The translations under genes were made by a program, and so were the position numbers. The notes under the pieces were generated by a model. That model was given only the letters and a program-made list of their open reading frames with translations. It did no database searches and had not been told where the DNA came from. A stretch of DNA of 64,000 bases from Aurantibacillus circumpalustris (GTDB lineage: Bacteria; Bacteroidota; Bacteroidia; B-17B0; Aurantibacillaceae), in NCBI RefSeq assembly GCF_029625215.1, contig NZ_CP121197.1:62001-126000 (forward strand), given 5' to 3'. How positions within the stretch are numbered: the first letter of the stretch is position 1; each line of letters begins with the position of its first letter. Positions 61,109 through 64,000 of the stretch are shown piece by piece.

Positions 61109-64000
61109 TTGGACTTTATAAGACCATATTTAATTGTTTTACTTTTTGCATTAAGCGCAAATCTGTATTCCCAAACGCCATCCTTTAATTTTCAAAAATT
61201 AGGAAGTGAAGACGGCTTAAACAATGCCAATATCTTTAATATTGAACAGCACCAAAACGGACTGATGTATTTTACCACGCAAAATGGTATTTATTATTAC
61301 GACGGCTATAGCTTTAACAAACTGGATATTGATAGTTTAAAAAGCAATGCTCTCATAAATGTCTCTATTAAAAATAACGATGAGCTTTATCTTTCATTGC
61401 GTGAAGACGGTCTCGCTAATTTTAATCTCAAAACAAAAGAATTCACGTTCGATCCTAAATTAAGAATTAAAGAAAATAATGCAGATAATATCGTTCTTAC
61501 TGATGACTATGCTTACCTGTTAACTTCTGAGATTAAAATTGTAATTGTAGATCTTAAAAACGGAAAAATTATTCCCGATGATCTCAAAAAAAAGGACATT
61601 ATGAATCGTCCGTTTTGTATTTACAAAACAAAAAACGGGGGTGTTTTAATTGGCAGGAGTGACGGTATATATGATGCAACAAATGGAAAACAAATTCGTT
61701 TAGAGGTTTTAAAAAACAATACCATACATTCCATAACACAAACAAAAGAAGGGAAATTAGTAGTTGGTACTTCGAGTAAAATTTTTATAATTCAAAACAA
61801 CAAAATTGAAAGCGAAATAAAGCCAGTTTACGAAACTAAAAACAACACTTTCCAATTAAGTGGAGAGCGCCCAATTGGCAACATTATTGCAGACGAATAC
61901 GGCCGAATTTGGTTTACCTCCTACCCGCACGAAAATCTTTATTTGCTTGAAAACAATCGTGTATATGATGTTTTCGAAGCTTTAGATATTCAGCCTGCAT
62001 TAATTAATTGCATTTACAAGGATGAAAATCAAAATATTTGGATCGGAACCTATAACGACGGCGTGTATTACATTCATAATCCATTTTTTAATTCACTAAG
62101 CTTTTCATTCAATAATAAAAATCTCAATATACATCAAGTTTTTTTGAGCAATAATTTATTGGTTGCTGCAACCAGCAATGGATTGTATGGTTTAAATCTG
62201 TCAGATGGTAAAACAAAAATCTTATCAAAACCCGACGAAATATTTTTAGAACCGGTTAGCAGTATCACAGAGTTTGATGGTATATTCTATTATGCCAAAC
62301 GTAACCAAATGAACATGATTCAATCCATGATTTTTGACTCTAAAAACAATTACATCTTTAAACCGGTTATCGCACGACAATATTATCCAATTAACAAGGA
62401 TGAAAGTGTTGTTGCCGATTGGGATAACGCGAATATTTTACTTTGTAATTTAGATGCGACCAAAACACTCGACACACTAATTTCTTTCCCCGATTATCGT
62501 ATTTCAATTAATGCATTCCTAAAAAAGGATAATCTGCTCTACATTGGAACTAGTAACGGTCTTTATGTTTACGATTTTAAAAGCAAACGAAATAAAAATT
62601 TAGTCAGGAACGAATTAAATTTCAACATCAATGATGTAGCAATTATCAACAATAAGCTATATGCTGCGCATGAAGCAGGTATTACAGATGTTTATGACGG
62701 AAAACTAATTCAACAGGTTGGGAAATTTCGTTTGAACACCGTGAAAAAAATTAAACAATATAATGATCAAATTTGGCTTGCTACTCTTGATGGAATTTAT
62801 GTCTGCGACAAAAATTTAGTTCCTCTAAAAACGCTTAATAAATCAAATGGGCTGCTTTCAAACTCCATCAACGATATTACCTTTAACGATCAAACAGTAA
62901 GTATTGCTACTGCAAGAGGAGTCTCTACTGCCGAATTTAAAGATATCATTCGCTTTAACTCCACTTTAAAACCGGTTACCCTTAATACAATAAGTTCTAA
63001 CGGAAGTGTGTATGGCGCAGGCAAATCTGAATACAAATTTACCGCCAGTCAGGAAAACATTTCTATCAATTTCTTTAGTCCATTGTTCAACAAACCAAAC
63101 AAACAGTTTTTTAAATGGCGCATTGACGGGAGTGATTGGAAATATTTTAACAACCCCACGTTTGACGTTACTTTAACTGGCGGTTCACATCTTATTGAAA
63201 TATCGGCTTCGGCTGATAACATTTCCTGGAGTGAAAACACACTAGTGCATATTGAAAAAGAACAAAAACTTACTGAAAAACAATCCATCTATTGGTTAAT
63301 TACTTTAGGAAGTTTATCACTCATTCTGCTTATTAGTTTTGTTTGGATAAGACGTGTAAAAATAAAAGCGCGCAAACGTTTAAAAGATGAACAACAAGTA
63401 AACCTGTTAAAACACCAGGCTATGAACTCTCTTTTAAGTCCTCATTTTATTTTTAATTCTTTAACCTCCATTCAAAATTACATTAATACAAACAAGGGTC
63501 TGCAAGCCAGCGAATACCTTGCTAAGTTCTCACGCTTAATAAGAATGATTATTGAAAAGGCTGCACAAAGTGATATTTCTTTGCATGATGAATTATCTCG
63601 TTTAACTTATTATCTGGAATTGGAAAAAGAAAGATTTAAAAATAAATTCGATTATGTAATAAATATAGACGATAACATTAAGACGCACGAAATTCAAATT
63701 CCTAATATGATTATTCAACCCTTTGTTGAGAATTGTATTATACATGGTATTTTACCTAAACAGGAACATGGAGAACTTATCATTTCATTTAAAACAAAAG
63801 GTAACCGTAAATTTTTAATAACCATTGAAGATAATGGAATTGGCTTGATTAAAGCAAGTGAACACGCAAAAACAGGACATAAATCTTTAGGAACAAGTAC
63901 TATCAATAATATTCTTGAGATTAACTCGAAACTTTCGGGAAAAAAACAAAAAGTCACCATGATTGATAAATCAACACTGGATGAAAATACAAATGGAACT
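61109..64000 (+). CDS. Two-component propeller sensor histidine kinase, LytS type (3' end cut by window edge)
   Basis: The frame stays open for 964 codons to the window end. It has a signal-like start (MDFIRPYLIVLLFALSANLY), a periplasmic beta-propeller of repeated two-component-regulator blades (IWFTSYPHENLYLLE, IWIGTYNDGVYYIHN, LLYIGTSNGLYVYDF, IWLATLDGIYVCD), a Y_Y_Y-like beta-sandwich (FFSPLFNKPNKQFFKWRIDG), a membrane helix (about 725-748) and a His_kinase domain with phospho-acceptor His779 in LLSPHFIFNSL, FVENCIIHG and EDNGIGL. No in-frame ATG occurs near the signal sequence; TTG 61109 is the best start. It most likely phosphorylates the LytTR regulator encoded just upstream. Confidence 0.9.
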   Translation, partial: MDFIRPYLIVLLFALSANLYSQTPSFNFQKLGSEDGLNNANIFNIEQHQNGLMYFTTQNGIYYYDGYSFNKLDIDSLKSNALINVSIKNNDELYLSLREDGLANFNLKTKEFTFDPKLRIKENNADNIVLTDDYAYLLTSEIKIVIVDLKNGKIIPDDLKKKDIMNRPFCIYKTKNGGVLIGRSDGIYDATNGKQIRLEVLKNNTIHSITQTKEGKLVVGTSSKIFIIQNNKIESEIKPVYETKNNTFQLSGERPIGNIIADEYGRIWFTSYPHENLYLLENNRVYDVFEALDIQPALINCIYKDENQNIWIGTYNDGVYYIHNPFFNSLSFSFNNKNLNIHQVFLSNNLLVAATSNGLYGLNLSDGKTKILSKPDEIFLEPVSSITEFDGIFYYAKRNQMNMIQSMIFDSKNNYIFKPVIARQYYPINKDESVVADWDNANILLCNLDATKTLDTLISFPDYRISINAFLKKDNLLYIGTSNGLYVYDFKSKRNKNLVRNELNFNINDVAIINNKLYAAHEAGITDVYDGKLIQQVGKFRLNTVKKIKQYNDQIWLATLDGIYVCDKNLVPLKTLNKSNGLLSNSINDITFNDQTVSIATARGVSTAEFKDIIRFNSTLKPVTLNTISSNGSVYGAGKSEYKFTASQENISINFFSPLFNKPNKQFFKWRIDGSDWKYFNNPTFDVTLTGGSHLIEISASADNISWSENTLVHIEKEQKLTEKQSIYWLITLGSLSLILLISFVWIRRVKIKARKRLKDEQQVNLLKHQAMNSLLSPHFIFNSLTSIQNYINTNKGLQASEYLAKFSRLIRMIIEKAAQSDISLHDELSRLTYYLELEKERFKNKFDYVINIDDNIKTHEIQIPNMIIQPFVENCIIHGILPKQEHGELIISFKTKGNRKFLITIEDNGIGLIKASEHAKTGHKSLGTSTINNILEINSKLSGKKQKVTMIDKSTLDENTNGT

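Overview
The window is AT-rich chromosomal DNA of a member of the phylum Bacteroidota. The evidence is: five large proteins ending in a type IX secretion (T9SS, Por_Secre_tail) sorting domain; a short primary sigma factor of the Bacteroidota type; promoters with a TAnnTTTG -7 box; LytTR/propeller-kinase signalling; and LysM, DUF2911 and M28 proteins typical of the phylum. I see no transposase, integrase, phage gene, CRISPR array or rRNA. One tRNA (Pro, anticodon UGG) is present. The order or genus cannot be fixed from sequence alone.

Left part (1-23 kb): a MarR regulator (cut by the window edge), an acyl-CoA ligase and a nitronate monooxygenase share ATGCRCGCAT operators. Next come an unknown protein, an OmpR-type two-component system, an SBF-like transporter, the primary sigma factor, a CsbD-like protein and a KAS III-like enzyme. 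A 720-bp gap precedes an HU gene with a clear promoter. Then follow a GlxA-type regulator, a VOC protein, a small unknown protein, DoxX and a MATE pump. A TetR regulator sits between two operators that are exact reverse complements. It heads a lipid-type gene row: thiolase, DUF2798, PaaI-type thioesterase, KAS II and a RetSat/CrtISO-like oxidoreductase. An M13 lipoprotein peptidase and a DUF2911 protein follow.

Middle part (23-43 kb) is mostly housekeeping: tRNA-Pro, guaA, a LysM plus periplasmic-binding-fold protein overlapping hemF, a RadD-like helicase with an abutting small membrane protein, lnt, an OmpA-family lipoprotein, the lpdA-purE-DciA-like-M28 peptidase row, a CDF transporter, and a Crp/Fnr regulator followed by a textbook FNR-type box and an SRPBCC gene. 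It ends with kup, an MBL hydrolase, two small unknown proteins (one PAS-like) and a PEBP-family secreted protein.

Right part (43-60 kb) is the most unusual: five same-strand, head-to-tail genes of about 3.1-3.3 kb for T9SS-exported surface proteins. Each has a signal peptide, a variable N-terminal cassette, about nine Ig-like modules and a sorting tail. Four cassettes are glycine-rich; one of these resembles the ALK/LTK glycine-rich domain, and the fifth is unrelated. The Ig-like part is nearly identical between copies at DNA level (one 577-nt stretch is identical in copies 1 and 2 by eye), and copy 4 is a patchwork of copy 1-like and copy 3-like tracts. This indicates repeated duplication and gene conversion around variable N-terminal cassettes. 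Divergent from the array lies a LytTR response regulator followed by a propeller-type sensor kinase that runs off the window end.
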